NCBI RefSeq assembly: GCF_029510815.1 | Contig: NZ_CP120360.1 | Location: forward strand, 2,852,001-2,916,000 | Direction: 5' to 3' | Source: Janibacter sp. DB-40 | GTDB lineage: Bacteria; Actinomycetota; Actinomycetes; Actinomycetales; Dermatophilaceae | DNA length: 64,000 bases | Shown: positions 41,567 through 50,067 of the stretch, piece after piece | How the letters are laid out: each line of letters starts with the position of its first letter | Numbering within the stretch: position 1 is the first letter of the stretch | Program-made: the position numbers and the translations under genes | Notes under the pieces: generated by a model | The model's database searches: none | What the model was told of the DNA's origin: nothing | The model's input: only the letters and a program-made list of their open reading frames with translations

Positions 41567-42376
41567 TCAGACCGCCCGACGCTGGCGGACCGCCTCGTAG
41601 ACGACGATGGCCGCCGACGTGGCGACATTGAGCGAATTGGCCTGCCCCACCATGGGAATCCGCACGCGGTGCTGCGCCCGGGCCAGGGCGGCGTCGGTCA
41701 GGCCGTACTTCTCGGAGCCGACCGCGACGGCGACCGGGCCGGTGAGGTCGGCGTCCGTGTGGTCGACGTCGGTGTCCGGCGTCGTCGCGACGACGGCGAC
41801 GCCGTGCTCGGCCAGCCACGTCCACGCCTCGTCGGTGCTCGCGGAGGCGACCGGGACGGAGAAGACCGTGCCCTTGCTCGAGCGGATGACGTTGGGGTTG
41901 CCCCAGTCGGTGACCGGGTCGGCGGCGATGACGAGGGCGACCCCTGCCGCGTCGGCGGTGCGGAGCATCGCGCCGAGGTTGCCCGGCTTCTCCACCCCCT
42001 CGCAGAGCAGGACCAGCGCCCCCTCGGGCAGGTCGACGTCGGCGAGCGCGCGTCCGGGCGAGGGCACCCGGGCGAGGATCCCGTCCGGCCCCTCGCGGTA
42101 GGCGACCTTCTCGAACGCGGACCGACCCAGCTCGACGACCTCCGCACCGGATCGGCGGACGCGCTCGACGAGCGCAGCCCCGGCACCGGGGTCGAGCATC
42201 AGGTCGGGGCAGTGGAAGAGGGCGTGCGGCACGACACCGGCGTCGAGGGCGAGCGTGGTCTCCTCGAGACCCTCGAGGAGCGTGGTCCCGGAGCTCTCGC
42301 GCACGCGGCGTCGGCGCAGCGTGACGAGGTCCTTCAGGCGCTGGTTGGCGGGAGAGGTGATGACGAGATCGGGCAT
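41567..42376 (-). CDS. SpoU/TrmH-family RNA 2'-O-methyltransferase
   Basis: 269 aa. N-terminal SpoU substrate-binding part (ITSPANQRLKDLVTLRRRRVRESSGTTLLEG), then the SPOUT catalytic motifs: LLCEGVEKPGNLGAMLRTADAAG (motif 1), VAVGSEKYGLTDAAL (motif 2) and IPMVGQANSLNVATSAAIVVYEA (motif 3). It methylates a ribose 2'-OH in rRNA or tRNA; the site is unknown. Start is uncertain by five codons. 13 bases separate it from the divergent PAP2 gene, so promoters overlap. Confidence 0.93.
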   Translation of the reverse strand: MPDLVITSPANQRLKDLVTLRRRRVRESSGTTLLEGLEETTLALDAGVVPHALFHCPDLMLDPGAGAALVERVRRSGAEVVELGRSAFEKVAYREGPDGILARVPSPGRALADVDLPEGALVLLCEGVEKPGNLGAMLRTADAAGVALVIAADPVTDWGNPNVIRSSKGTVFSVPVASASTDEAWTWLAEHGVAVVATTPDTDVDHTDADLTGPVAVAVGSEKYGLTDAALARAQHRVRIPMVGQANSLNVATSAAIVVYEAVRQRRAV

Positions 42377-42389
42377 GGCAGGCACCAGC

Positions 42390-43091
42390 ATGCCGCACAA
42401 TCGGGTGGTGGCTGCCGATCGTTCCGCTCCCGTCCGCCTCGTGTCGGCAGTGCTCGCCATGACCGGCGTGATGCTGCTCGTCGCGGCGGTCGGCGAGTTC
42501 ATCGTCGTGCCCTCCGGCCTGGTGCGCGGGATCGACCTCGCATGGGTCGAGCGGGCCCGCGGCTGGATCGACGGACGTCCCGCGCTCGAGGACGCCACCC
42601 TGCTGTGGGCCGACCTCAGCGGACCGTGGGTGGTGCACCCGCTCGTGCTGCTGCTCGCAGCCGGTCTCGTGCTCACCGGTCGGGCTCCTCGCCGGGCCCT
42701 GCTCGTCGTACCCCTCGGGCTGGCGGGTTGGGCCCTGGGGTCGCTGTGCAAGCTGCTCGTCGCCCGCCCGCGCCCGGAGCCGGACGTCCCGATAGCGATG
42801 GTCGACAGCTTCTCCTACCCGAGCGGCCACGCCACCAACGTCGCGCTCGGCGCGGTTCTCGTCATCGCACTGCTGCGGATGGTGGGTCGGCGCTGGATCC
42901 GGTGGTCCGCGACGGTGCTCGTCCTCCTCGTCGCGGCCCTGACCGTCCTCAACCGACTCGCGCTCGGGGTCCACTTCGTCAGCGACGTCGTCGCCGGGCT
43001 CGTCCTGGGGGTCACCATGGCGCTCGTCGGGCTACGACTGCTCGGTCCCGTCACACCAGGGCGCGAAGGGCGTCACTCGCCTCTCCCGTGA
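42390..43091 (+). CDS. PAP2-superfamily membrane phosphatase
   Basis: 233 aa, about six membrane segments. The PAP2 signature is present: KLLVARPRPEPD, SYPSGHAT and RLALGVHFVSDVVAG (catalytic His/Asp). Likely a lipid phosphate or undecaprenyl diphosphate phosphatase; which is not determinable. ATG chosen with the reading MPHNRVVAADRSAP; GTGs 5-6 codons later are possible. The end overlaps the convergent mycothiol enzyme gene by 41 bases. Confidence 0.87.
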   Translation: MPHNRVVAADRSAPVRLVSAVLAMTGVMLLVAAVGEFIVVPSGLVRGIDLAWVERARGWIDGRPALEDATLLWADLSGPWVVHPLVLLLAAGLVLTGRAPRRALLVVPLGLAGWALGSLCKLLVARPRPEPDVPIAMVDSFSYPSGHATNVALGAVLVIALLRMVGRRWIRWSATVLVLLVAALTVLNRLALGVHFVSDVVAGLVLGVTMALVGLRLLGPVTPGREGRHSPLP

Positions 43092-43683
43092 GCCGCGCCG
43101 GGTCGGCCGGCCGCCCCGCGCAGAGCATGAGCAGCTCGACCATCGCAGCCTCGACCACCGGCCCCGAGCCGCGGGCCCAGTCGGTGTCGGTCGCGACCAT
43201 GCGCACGCCGCGCACGACGCGACGGCTGCCGAGGAGGCCCGCCAGGAGGCGGCACCGGTCGGCAGCCACCGAGGCCGCCGTCGGGTCGGGATCGTGGTGC
43301 AGCCCGAGCGGGCGCACGATGTCCTGGTGGTGCACGAGCGCATCGACGAGGGTCTCGACGGAGGTCGTCGTCGGGACGTGCCGGGTCGACGTGGCCCATC
43401 GCTCGAAGTCGGCGACGATCTGCTCCCGGGGTTGCTGCCCCCTTCGCCGCACGTCGCGGAAGATCGCCTCGTTGTAACCGAGGCGCGCGGCGTCGGCGAA
43501 GACCGCGGGCAGCTGACGCCAGCCGATCTGCGGGTTGGAAATGACGTGGGCGGCCACGTCCTGCACGCTCCAGCCGGTGCACAGCGACTCGTGCGCCCAC
43601 TGCTGCGGCGTCAGCGTGCGCAGGGTGGCGGCGAGCGCCGCCCTCTCGGTGTGGATGTGCCGCCACAGGGTCGCGTGGTCCAT
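43051..43683 (-). CDS. Mycothiol-dependent maleylpyruvate isomerase-family protein
   Basis: 210 aa of the DinB-like MDMPI/TIGR03083 family. The N-terminal four-helix domain has His residues typical of the metal site (ERAALAATLRTLTPQQWAHESLCTGWSVQDVAAHVI and DALVHHQDIVRPLG). It indicates an organism that makes mycothiol. Substrate unknown; possibly detoxification. It is divergent from a MarR gene across 74 bases containing a clear palindrome, and is likely controlled by that MarR protein. Confidence 0.87.
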   Translation of the reverse strand: MDHATLWRHIHTERAALAATLRTLTPQQWAHESLCTGWSVQDVAAHVISNPQIGWRQLPAVFADAARLGYNEAIFRDVRRRGQQPREQIVADFERWATSTRHVPTTTSVETLVDALVHHQDIVRPLGLHHDPDPTAASVAADRCRLLAGLLGSRRVVRGVRMVATDTDWARGSGPVVEAAMVELLMLCAGRPADPARLTGEASDALRALV

Positions 43684-43710
43684 GGTCGTCCTCCCGACAT
43701 GCCCCACCTA

Positions 43711-43732
43711 TATAGTCAGCCTAACTGACTAT
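43711..43732. promoter_or_regulatory. Operator palindrome in the MarR/MDMPI divergent promoter
   Basis: ATAGTCAG (43712-43719) and CTGACTAT (43725-43732), exact 8-bp arms with a 5-base spacer. TATAGT at 43711-43716 could be a -10 on the plus strand. Size and location suit a MarR dimer site repressing both divergent genes. Confidence 0.75.
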
Positions 43733-43757
43733 CTGCGTCAAGGGTGAGGAGCCGATC

Positions 43758-44204
43758 GTGACCGTGCAGGACGATGCCGAGGGGCTGTCCACGGCGCTGC
43801 TGATGTTCATCCCGTTCCGGCACGCCGAGGAGCGGATCCTGCGCGCCCTGACCGACGCCGGGCACGCCATCACCCTCGCCCAGGCCCGCGTCTGCGCACG
43901 GATCGGCCCGGACGGCACCCGACTGACCGAGCTCGCCGACGCGGCGCAGATCACCAAGCAGAGCGCTGCCACCCACGTCGAGGCACTCGAGCGTGCCGGG
44001 TACGTCGAGCGCGCGCCCGATCCCACCGACGCGCGAGCTCGGCTCGTGCGGCTCACCCCGGCGGCCACTCAGCTGCAGCTCGTCGCCCGCCGGGAGGAGG
44101 CTGCCATCGAGGCGGAGTGGACCGCCCACCTCGGCGCCCCGGCGATGCGGCAGCTGCGCAGGTCCCTCGCCCTGCTGCGCGGGATCACCGACCCCTGGGC
44201 CTGA
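43758..44204 (+). CDS. MarR-family transcriptional regulator
   Basis: 148 aa. Winged helix at about 45-110: LAQARVCARIGPDGTRLTELADAAQITKQSAATHVEALERAGYVERAPDPTDARARLVRLT, a good MarR pattern. GTG start after GGTGAGGAG. It is divergent from the mycothiol enzyme gene and shares the palindrome at 43711-43732; ligand unknown. Confidence 0.9.
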   Translation: MTVQDDAEGLSTALLMFIPFRHAEERILRALTDAGHAITLAQARVCARIGPDGTRLTELADAAQITKQSAATHVEALERAGYVERAPDPTDARARLVRLTPAATQLQLVARREEAAIEAEWTAHLGAPAMRQLRRSLALLRGITDPWA

Positions 44205-44247
44205 GCAGACGGCGAGCCCGCACCCAGGTCGTCCCGGCCGGGAACCG

Positions 44248-45069
44248 TCAGATGCGCTGGTGGCGCGCCCGGGCCAGGAGGTAGAGGCCGAAGGCGACGA
44301 AGCCCACGCCCACGGCCGTGATCAGGTACGGGCCGAAGGGCTCGTCCTTCAGGGACTTCAGCGCCCCGTCCAGACCGGCCGCCTCGGACGACTGGTGCTG
44401 CACGGCGGCGAGGACGAAGAAGGCACCGACGAGGCCGAGGACGACCCCCTTCGCGGGGTAGCCGATCATCCCCAGGGCACGCGCCGGCGCACCGGGGTCC
44501 TTCTCGAGGTCCTCGAGGAACTTGTGGGTGAGCCCCTTGTGCACGTGGTAGGCGCCGACACCGACGATGACGACACCGATCGCGCCGACGAGCACCTGGC
44601 CGGCGGGCTGCGCCATGAGGGCGGTGGTGACGCCCTGGGAGGACTGCTCGGAGGACTTCGAGGAGCCCGAGCCGAGAGCGAACTGGGCCGCGGTGAAGGC
44701 CAGGACGGCGTAGACCGCGGCCTTGGCGACGGCCTTGCCCCGATCGAGCCAGCCGTCTCCCACGCCGGGCGCGATCGCGACGGTCAGCTGCCACACCACG
44801 AGCGCCAGCAGGCCGATGACGATGATCCACATCAGCAGCGCGCCGGCCGGGTTGCTCGCGAGCGCGGCGAGGGCCCCGGACTGGTCGGCAGAGCCGCCAC
44901 CACCCCAGGCCACCCGGGTGGCGGTGTACCCGATGACGATGTGCAGCAGCCCCGACATGAGGAAGCCCCATCGGGCCATGGCGTCGAGGACGGGGTGGTC
45001 GCCGACATCACGCACGACCCGGCGGGCTTCGTCGAGCCCCTGGTTGGCATTCACGAGGACATCATCCAC
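44248..45069 (-). CDS. DUF1206-family membrane protein
   Basis: 273 aa with six membrane segments arranged as three similar pairs, typical of DUF1206. The repeats show in ARWGFLMSGLLHIVIGYTATRVAWG, DRGKAVAKAAVYAVLAFTAAQFALG and RALGMIGYPAKGVVLGLVGAFFVLAAV. Function unknown. GTG start, with an alternative GTG five codons later. 27 bases downstream of the HAD gene in the same direction, possibly co-transcribed. Confidence 0.87.
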   Translation of the reverse strand: MDDVLVNANQGLDEARRVVRDVGDHPVLDAMARWGFLMSGLLHIVIGYTATRVAWGGGGSADQSGALAALASNPAGALLMWIIVIGLLALVVWQLTVAIAPGVGDGWLDRGKAVAKAAVYAVLAFTAAQFALGSGSSKSSEQSSQGVTTALMAQPAGQVLVGAIGVVIVGVGAYHVHKGLTHKFLEDLEKDPGAPARALGMIGYPAKGVVLGLVGAFFVLAAVQHQSSEAAGLDGALKSLKDEPFGPYLITAVGVGFVAFGLYLLARARHQRI

Positions 45070-45096
45070 CCGCGCGGCTCCGCGCGGAGCATCCGC

Positions 45097-45888
45097 TCAG
45101 AGCAACGGTCGCAACGCGTCCACGAGGCCGTCCTCCGCGACGCGTCCGGTCCGCTCGTCGGCGGCGGCAACGACCTCGTCGGGGGCGTCGCCCATGGCGA
45201 CCCCGCGGGCGGCCCACCGCAGCATCTCGAGGTCGTTGCGCTGGTCGCCGGCCGCGAAGGTGCGACCCGGCTCGATCCGCAGGGTGCGCCGGACGATCTC
45301 CAGGGCCGACCCCTTGGAGACGCCCTCCGGTGCGAGGTCCAGCCACGCGGTGTAGCCGACGGCGTACTCGACCCCGTGCAGTCCGATCCGCTCGACGAGC
45401 CGGAGGAAGTCGTCGCTGTCCCCGTCGGGGTCGTGGAAGGTCACGCGGGTCGCCGGCTTGGCGACGAGCTCATCCCACGGGACGACGACCTGGCGACCCC
45501 AGAGCACGCCCTCGGGGTAGGGCCGGGCGACCTTGAAACCGACCCCCACCTCCTCGACGGCGGCCAGGATGTCGGGGGCGTGCTCGCGCACGAGGTTCAT
45601 CGCGGGCTTGGGGTCGAAGGTCACCATCTCCTCGACGCGGTAGCCCTGCGGCTGCGACGAGTCGAGACCGATGGTCACCGCGCCGTTGGAGCAGACCGCC
45701 ATCCCCCGGTCGAGCTCCAGCATCTCCAGGACCGGGAGCGTCGCGACCACCGAGCGCCCGGTGGAGATGACGACGTGGTGCCCGGCGTCCGCCACCGCCC
45801 GCACCGCCTCGCGGGTCGCCGGAGGCATCCGGCCGTCGTGCGTGAGGATCGTGCCGTCGACATCCAGTGCGACGAGGTGCGGCTCCAT
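45097..45888 (-). CDS. HAD-superfamily phosphatase, Cof type
   Basis: 263 aa. Motif I DVDGTI (D9), motif II STGRS, Lys in SKGSAL, and motif IV GDQRNDLEMLRWAARGVAMGDA with the cap domain between (about 90-185). These are the features of Cof/YidA-type sugar or nucleotide phosphatases; substrate not determinable. Precedes the DUF1206 gene. Confidence 0.93.
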   Translation of the reverse strand: MEPHLVALDVDGTILTHDGRMPPATREAVRAVADAGHHVVISTGRSVVATLPVLEMLELDRGMAVCSNGAVTIGLDSSQPQGYRVEEMVTFDPKPAMNLVREHAPDILAAVEEVGVGFKVARPYPEGVLWGRQVVVPWDELVAKPATRVTFHDPDGDSDDFLRLVERIGLHGVEYAVGYTAWLDLAPEGVSKGSALEIVRRTLRIEPGRTFAAGDQRNDLEMLRWAARGVAMGDAPDEVVAAADERTGRVAEDGLVDALRPLL

Positions 45889-45982
45889 GCCCGAACGCTA
45901 TCCGGCACCGCCCCTTCCCCCGCGCAGCGCCCCACCGCAAGCCCCCGATCGCGTGTCGGGCGGCCACCGACGAGAGTCCTTC

Positions 45983-46050
45983 CCGACGCTTGTGCCGTAC
46001 CTCATCTGGTGGGATGCGTCCCACCACACGAGGTAGGGCACAAGCGTCGG
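45983..46050. repeat. Long imperfect inverted repeat (68 bp)
   Basis: CCGACGCTTGTGCC, TACCTC, TGGTGGGA, centre TGCG, TCCCACCA, GAGGTA, GGCACAAGCGTCGG. 28 of 32 arm positions pair, with matched gaps (one G/G and one ATC/CAC internal loop). No gene overlaps it. It could be a structured RNA, a terminator of the minus-strand siderophore-interacting gene, or a small mobile palindrome; not resolvable here. Confidence 0.75.
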
Positions 46051-46070
46051 ACCAAGGGGGTTGGTTGGTC

Positions 46071-46142
46071 GGTCACGCGGCGGAGCGGACGAAGGGGGTT
46101 GGTCCGGTCACACAGCGGAGTGGACGCAGGGGGTGGTGGTCC
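46071..46142. repeat. Tandem repeat, about 36 bp x 2
   Basis: GGTCACGCGGCGGAGCGGAC then GAAGGGGGTTGGTCC (46071-46105), followed by GGTCACACAGCGGAGTGGAC then GCAGGGGGTGGTGGTCC (46106-46142), with partial CAAGGGGGTTGGT before them. Lies between two inverted repeats. Confidence 0.7.
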
Positions 46143-46151
46143 GACTCAGGC

Positions 46152-46208
46152 CGAAGTCCGGACTGTCACGACTCCGGTGCGACCGCTACGACACGAGTCC
46201 GGACTTCG
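46152..46208. repeat. Inverted repeat with 13-bp perfect arms
   Basis: CGAAGTCCGGACT (46152-46164) and AGTCCGGACTTCG (46196-46208), 31 bases apart. Each arm also contains AGTCCGGACT, itself a 10-bp palindrome. Located about 85 bases past the stop of the minus-strand siderophore-interacting protein gene. Confidence 0.75.
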
Positions 46209-46291
46209 CGCCAAGGACCGCCGCGCCCTGCGTCCGCGCAGCCGCCGCGCCCCGGCCGAATTCACCGGTTGACCGGTCACACGAGCAGGCC

Positions 46292-47158
46292 TCAGCCCCG
46301 CGCAGCCCCGAGCTTCCAGTACCCGGAGAAGGTGATCGCCTTCTTGTCCATGCCGACCTCCTGCACGAGGTGCCGACGCAGCGAGGTCGCCAGACCCGAC
46401 TCCCCGCACGCCCATGCGTAGTCGAGGCCGGCGGTGGTCGCCGGGTCCGCGGCGAGCGCAGCCAGCACCGCGGTTCCCGGGTCGGCGTCGCCGCGCTCGT
46501 GCACGGTGATCCCGGCCGGCAGCTCGACGCCGCCGAGGACGGACGCCGCGGGCACCTCGACGTGGGCGTCGACGCCGGCGCCCGGGCCGGGCAACCCCCT
46601 TCGCTCCCGCTCCTCGAGGATCGCCAGGAGCGCGGGGACCGCGGTCTCGTCCGCGGCGAGGAGCTGGCGCGGCGGCTCGAAGGCCGTGTACAGCGCTCCC
46701 CCGGAACGGAACCCGACAGGGTCGCCGACGGCCGCACGCAACGCCCAGGCCGACCCCGGCCCCGAGTCGCCGTGCGTGACGATGTCGACGTCGACCTCAC
46801 CGCGCGAGCGGCGCAGCTCGCGGATCGTGTACCAGCGCAGTCCCGGCTGCTGCTCCTCCGGCATGTCGGCGACGGCGGCGCGCACGTTGACCCGCTCGCC
46901 GTCGGGCATGTGCAGCCGCCCGTCCGCGCCGGGCATGAGCAGCCCGAAGTACTCGTCCGGCCCGGCGAGCTCGTAGCCGGTGAACTCGGGCGCCGCGAGC
47001 GTGATCCGCCGCATCGAGGCGTTGAGCTCACGCACTGCGGCGACGCTCGCCCGGAACTGCACGTGGCCGGTGCGCTGGGCGACGTCGGCCATCGAGTTGC
47101 GGTACCAGACGCGCGCCGCGCCGAAGACGACTCGGTCCTTCAGCTCGGCGATCTTCAT
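46292..47158 (-). CDS. Siderophore-interacting protein (flavin reductase-like)
   Basis: 288 aa, SIP family (FAD-binding 9 plus C-terminal SIP domain). N-terminal FAD domain includes RWYTIRELRRSRGEVDVDIVTHGDSGPGSAWAL, matching the R-x-Y-T motif; the C-terminal part has DETAVPALLAILEE and YAWACGESGLATSLRRHLVQEVGMDKKAITFSGYWKLG. It releases iron from Fe-siderophores in the cytoplasm. It overlaps the ABC ATPase gene by ATGA and is last in the iron operon. Confidence 0.93.
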   Translation of the reverse strand: MKIAELKDRVVFGAARVWYRNSMADVAQRTGHVQFRASVAAVRELNASMRRITLAAPEFTGYELAGPDEYFGLLMPGADGRLHMPDGERVNVRAAVADMPEEQQPGLRWYTIRELRRSRGEVDVDIVTHGDSGPGSAWALRAAVGDPVGFRSGGALYTAFEPPRQLLAADETAVPALLAILEERERRGLPGPGAGVDAHVEVPAASVLGGVELPAGITVHERGDADPGTAVLAALAADPATTAGLDYAWACGESGLATSLRRHLVQEVGMDKKAITFSGYWKLGAARG

Positions 47159-48018
47159 GACTGCTCCTGGGGTCGGGGGAGGACGACGGGGGTGCCGGTG
47201 TCCGGGTCGGTCAGGATCCGGCAGCGCACGTCGAAGACCTCGTGGACGAGCTCCTCCGTGACGACCTCGCGCGGGTCACCCCGGGCGACGATCCGGCCCT
47301 CGCGCACGGCGACGAGGTGGGTGGCGTAACGAGCGGCCATGGCCAGGTCGTGCAGGACCATGACCACCGTGGTGCCGCGCGCGGCGTTGAGTGAGCGCAC
47401 GAGGTCGAGCACCTCGATCTGGTGGGCGATGTCGAGGAAGGACGTCGGCTCGTCCAGCAGCAGGATGTCCGGCTGCTGGGCGAGGGCGAGCGCGATCCAC
47501 ACCCGCTGGCGCTGGCCACCGCTCAGCTCGTCGACGACGCGCTCGGCCAGACCGACCGTGCCGGTCAGCTCCATCGCCTCGGCGACGACCGCGTCGTCCT
47601 CACGGCTGGGCCTGCGCAGGATGCCCTGGTGGGGGTGGCGGCCGTGGGCGATCAGCTCGGTGACCGTCAGCCCCTCGGGCGCGACCGGTCCCTGCGGCAG
47701 CAGGCCGATGCTGCGGGCGACGGCCTTCGTCGGGGTCCTGGCCAGGTCGCGCCCGTCGAGCACGATCCGACCCTCCCGGGCGGGCAGCAGCCGGGCGAGG
47801 CCGCGCAGGAGGGTGGACTTGCCGCAGCCGTTCGGCCCGACGATGGCGGTCACCTCGCCGTCGGGCACGTCAAGGTCGAGGCGCTCGACGACCGTGCGGT
47901 CGCGGTAGCCGAGGGTGACCGACTCGGCACGCAGCCGGGCGGGGACGACGGCGCGGGCCTCCCCCTTCGCCCGGTCGGCCATCGGCGTCACTGACGGGGT
48001 GTGCGTGTCGGCGGTCAT
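47155..48018 (-). CDS. Fe-siderophore ABC transporter ATP-binding protein (FecE/FepC-like)
   Basis: 287 aa. Walker A GPNGCGKST, LSGGQRQRVWIALALAQQPDILLLDEPTSFLD signature/Walker B, and H-loop VMVLHDLAMAARYATHLVAV. These match siderophore importer ATPases. Start ATG shares one base with the permease stop. A nonessential N-terminal stretch of about 28 residues precedes the ABC domain. Confidence 0.94.
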   Translation of the reverse strand: MTADTHTPSVTPMADRAKGEARAVVPARLRAESVTLGYRDRTVVERLDLDVPDGEVTAIVGPNGCGKSTLLRGLARLLPAREGRIVLDGRDLARTPTKAVARSIGLLPQGPVAPEGLTVTELIAHGRHPHQGILRRPSREDDAVVAEAMELTGTVGLAERVVDELSGGQRQRVWIALALAQQPDILLLDEPTSFLDIAHQIEVLDLVRSLNAARGTTVVMVLHDLAMAARYATHLVAVREGRIVARGDPREVVTEELVHEVFDVRCRILTDPDTGTPVVLPRPQEQS

Positions 48019-49074
48019 CAGCTCTCCACTCGGGTTCGGGTGACGATGAGCCACAGGAGGAAGGGGGCACCGGCCAGTCCCGTGACGACGCCGACGGGCA
48101 GGTTGGCCCCGCCGGGCACGAGGTAGGCGCCGATGTGGTCGGCGACGACCACCATGAGCGCACCGATGAGGGCGATGTCGACGAGCCGGGTGCGCCCCTG
48201 GTGCAGGCGGCGACCGATCGGGCCGGCGAGCAGCGCGACGAAGGCGATCGGTCCGCACACGGCGCAGGTGGCGGCGACGAGCAGGACCACCCCGAGCATC
48301 GCGAGCGCCCGGTGGCGGTCGACCGTGACGCCCAGGCCGGCGGCGAGGTCGTCGCCGAGCATCATCACGCGCAGCTGCCGGTGCAGCAGGAGCATCGCCG
48401 GCAGTGCCACGGCGGCGAGCACCGCGAGGCGGCCGATCTCCGTCCAGCTCGCGGAGGCGACCGACCCGGTCAGCCAGACCATCGCCTCGGACAACCGGTA
48501 GACGTCCGCGCGCAGCAGGACCCAGTGGGTCAGTGCGACGAGCAGCGCGGAGCAGCCGACGCCGACGATGATCAGGGCGTGGGTACCCCCCTTCGCTCCC
48601 CCGCTGCTCATGCCCACGAGGAAGGCGGCCACGGCCAGCGCACCGAGGAAGGCCGCCAGCGTGACGGCCGGCCCGGTCAGGCCGAGGACGATGAGCGAGA
48701 AGACGGCCGCGGTCGACGCACCCCCGCTGATGCCGAGGATGTCGGGGCTCGCCAGGGGTTGCGCATGAGGTCCTGCATGACCGCGCCGGCGACGGCCAGC
48801 GAGGCGCCCGCGAGCACCGCGGCGATCGCCCGCGGCAGCTTCGACTCCATGAGGATGAAGCTCGCGCCGGGGATGTCCGTGCCGCCGATGATCGCCAGCG
48901 TGTCCGGGACGGTGATCGTGTAGTCGCCGAGGGTGACGCGCACGACGAGGGCCGCGACGACGAGCAGCCCCAGGGCCCACGTGCGGCGCAGCCCCGTCGC
49001 GAGCGGTCACGCCGCACCCTGCGCACGAGCTGTGCGGTCTCGGACGTGGGGTCGGGTGCGGTGGTCAGCGTCAT
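48018..49074 (-). pseudogene. FecCD-family iron permease, two apparent 1-base frameshifts
   Basis: Reading three frames in turn gives one coherent FecCD permease: MTLTTAPDPTSETAQLVRRV (frame A), then LRRTWALGLLVVAALVVRVT and KLPRAIAAVLAGASLAVAGAVMQDLMRNP (frame B), then LASPDILGISGGASTAAVF to the end (frame C). One extra base in the C-run at 48992-48995 and one in the G-run at 48755-48758 would restore about 352 aa. Neighbouring operon genes are intact, so consensus errors are quite possible. Starts at an ATGA overlap with the sister permease gene; the stop overlaps the ATPase start. Confidence 0.82.
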
Positions 49075-50063
49075 CGGCGCACCGCCCGACGGGCGAGGAC
49101 GATGAGCACGGGGGCGCCGACGACCGCGGTCATCACGCCCACCTGGACCTCGCCCGGGGGGGCGATGACCCGCCCGAGGGTGTCGGCAGCGACGACGAGG
49201 GCCGGGCCCACCAGCAGCGAGCCGAGGAGGAGGCGGCCGTGGTCGGGCCCGGTGAAGAGCCGCAGGAGGTGCGGGACCGCGAGGCCGACGAAGGCGATCG
49301 GACCGGCGAGCGCGCACGCGGCCGCGGTGAGCAGCAGCGCCCCGGCCAGCGCTCCGCCCCGGGCGAGCACGACCCGCTGCCCGAGGGAGCGGGCGACGTC
49401 GTCACCGAGCGCCATCGCGTTGAGCGTGCGCCCGGAGGTCAGCGTGAGCACGAGCCCGACGAGGACGAAGGGCAGGACCGGCAGGATCAGCCCGGCGTCC
49501 TTGCCCGCGACCGACCCCACCTGCCAGTAGCGGAAGAGGTCGAGCGCGGTGTCGTCGGCGAGGAGCAGGCCGACCATGATGCTCGAGCTGGCGGCCATGA
49601 TCGCCGCGCCGGCGAGGGCGGTGGTCATCGGCTGGTGGCGAAGGGGAACGGTCGAGGTGATCGCGTGGACGAGGACTCCGGCGAGGATCACCCCGAGCAG
49701 TGCGGTCCACAGGTAGTCGACGACACCGTCGAGGAGCCCGGCGCGGATGCCGATGACGACGAGCAGCGCTGCCCCGGCGTTGAGCCCGAGGATGCCGGGC
49801 TCGGCGATCGGGTTGCGGGTCAGGCCCTGCAGCACCGTGCCGGCGATGGCGACGCAGGCACCGACGACGACCGCGATGAGGGTCCGGTCGACCCGGGCGG
49901 CGACGATGCCGGCGGCCGCGTCGTCACCCGCGTCGCGGACGGCGGCGAGGACCTGGCCGGTGGCCAGGGACTCCGCCCCGACGAGCACCGACGCGACCGA
50001 TGCCGCCGCGAGGAGGAGCAGGCCCCCCACCGCGACGGCACCCGTCCGCGTGGCACCGGTCAT
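49071..50063 (-). CDS. FecCD-family iron-siderophore permease
   Basis: 330 aa, about ten membrane segments. TLIAVVVGACVAIAGTVLQGLTRNPIAEPGILGLNAGAAL is the FecCD signature, and GPIAFVGLAVPHLLRLFTGPDHGRLL is the C-terminal coupling region. It forms the channel with the (frameshifted) second permease. Between the binding lipoprotein and second permease genes, with 4-base spacing upstream. Confidence 0.93.
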   Translation of the reverse strand: MTGATRTGAVAVGGLLLLAAASVASVLVGAESLATGQVLAAVRDAGDDAAAGIVAARVDRTLIAVVVGACVAIAGTVLQGLTRNPIAEPGILGLNAGAALLVVIGIRAGLLDGVVDYLWTALLGVILAGVLVHAITSTVPLRHQPMTTALAGAAIMAASSSIMVGLLLADDTALDLFRYWQVGSVAGKDAGLILPVLPFVLVGLVLTLTSGRTLNAMALGDDVARSLGQRVVLARGGALAGALLLTAAACALAGPIAFVGLAVPHLLRLFTGPDHGRLLLGSLLVGPALVVAADTLGRVIAPPGEVQVGVMTAVVGAPVLIVLARRAVRR

Positions 50064-50067
50064 GGGC

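Noticed and set aside
45470..46027. Minus-strand gene across the HAD start and the palindrome
   Set aside because: It overlaps the HAD gene in another frame and its start is inside the palindrome; composition is not protein-like.
47155..49317. A single 720-codon frame through the FecE region and upstream permease
   Set aside because: Only the first part (MTLTTAPDP...) and last part (from 48018) are real, and they belong to two genes; the middle is out of frame.
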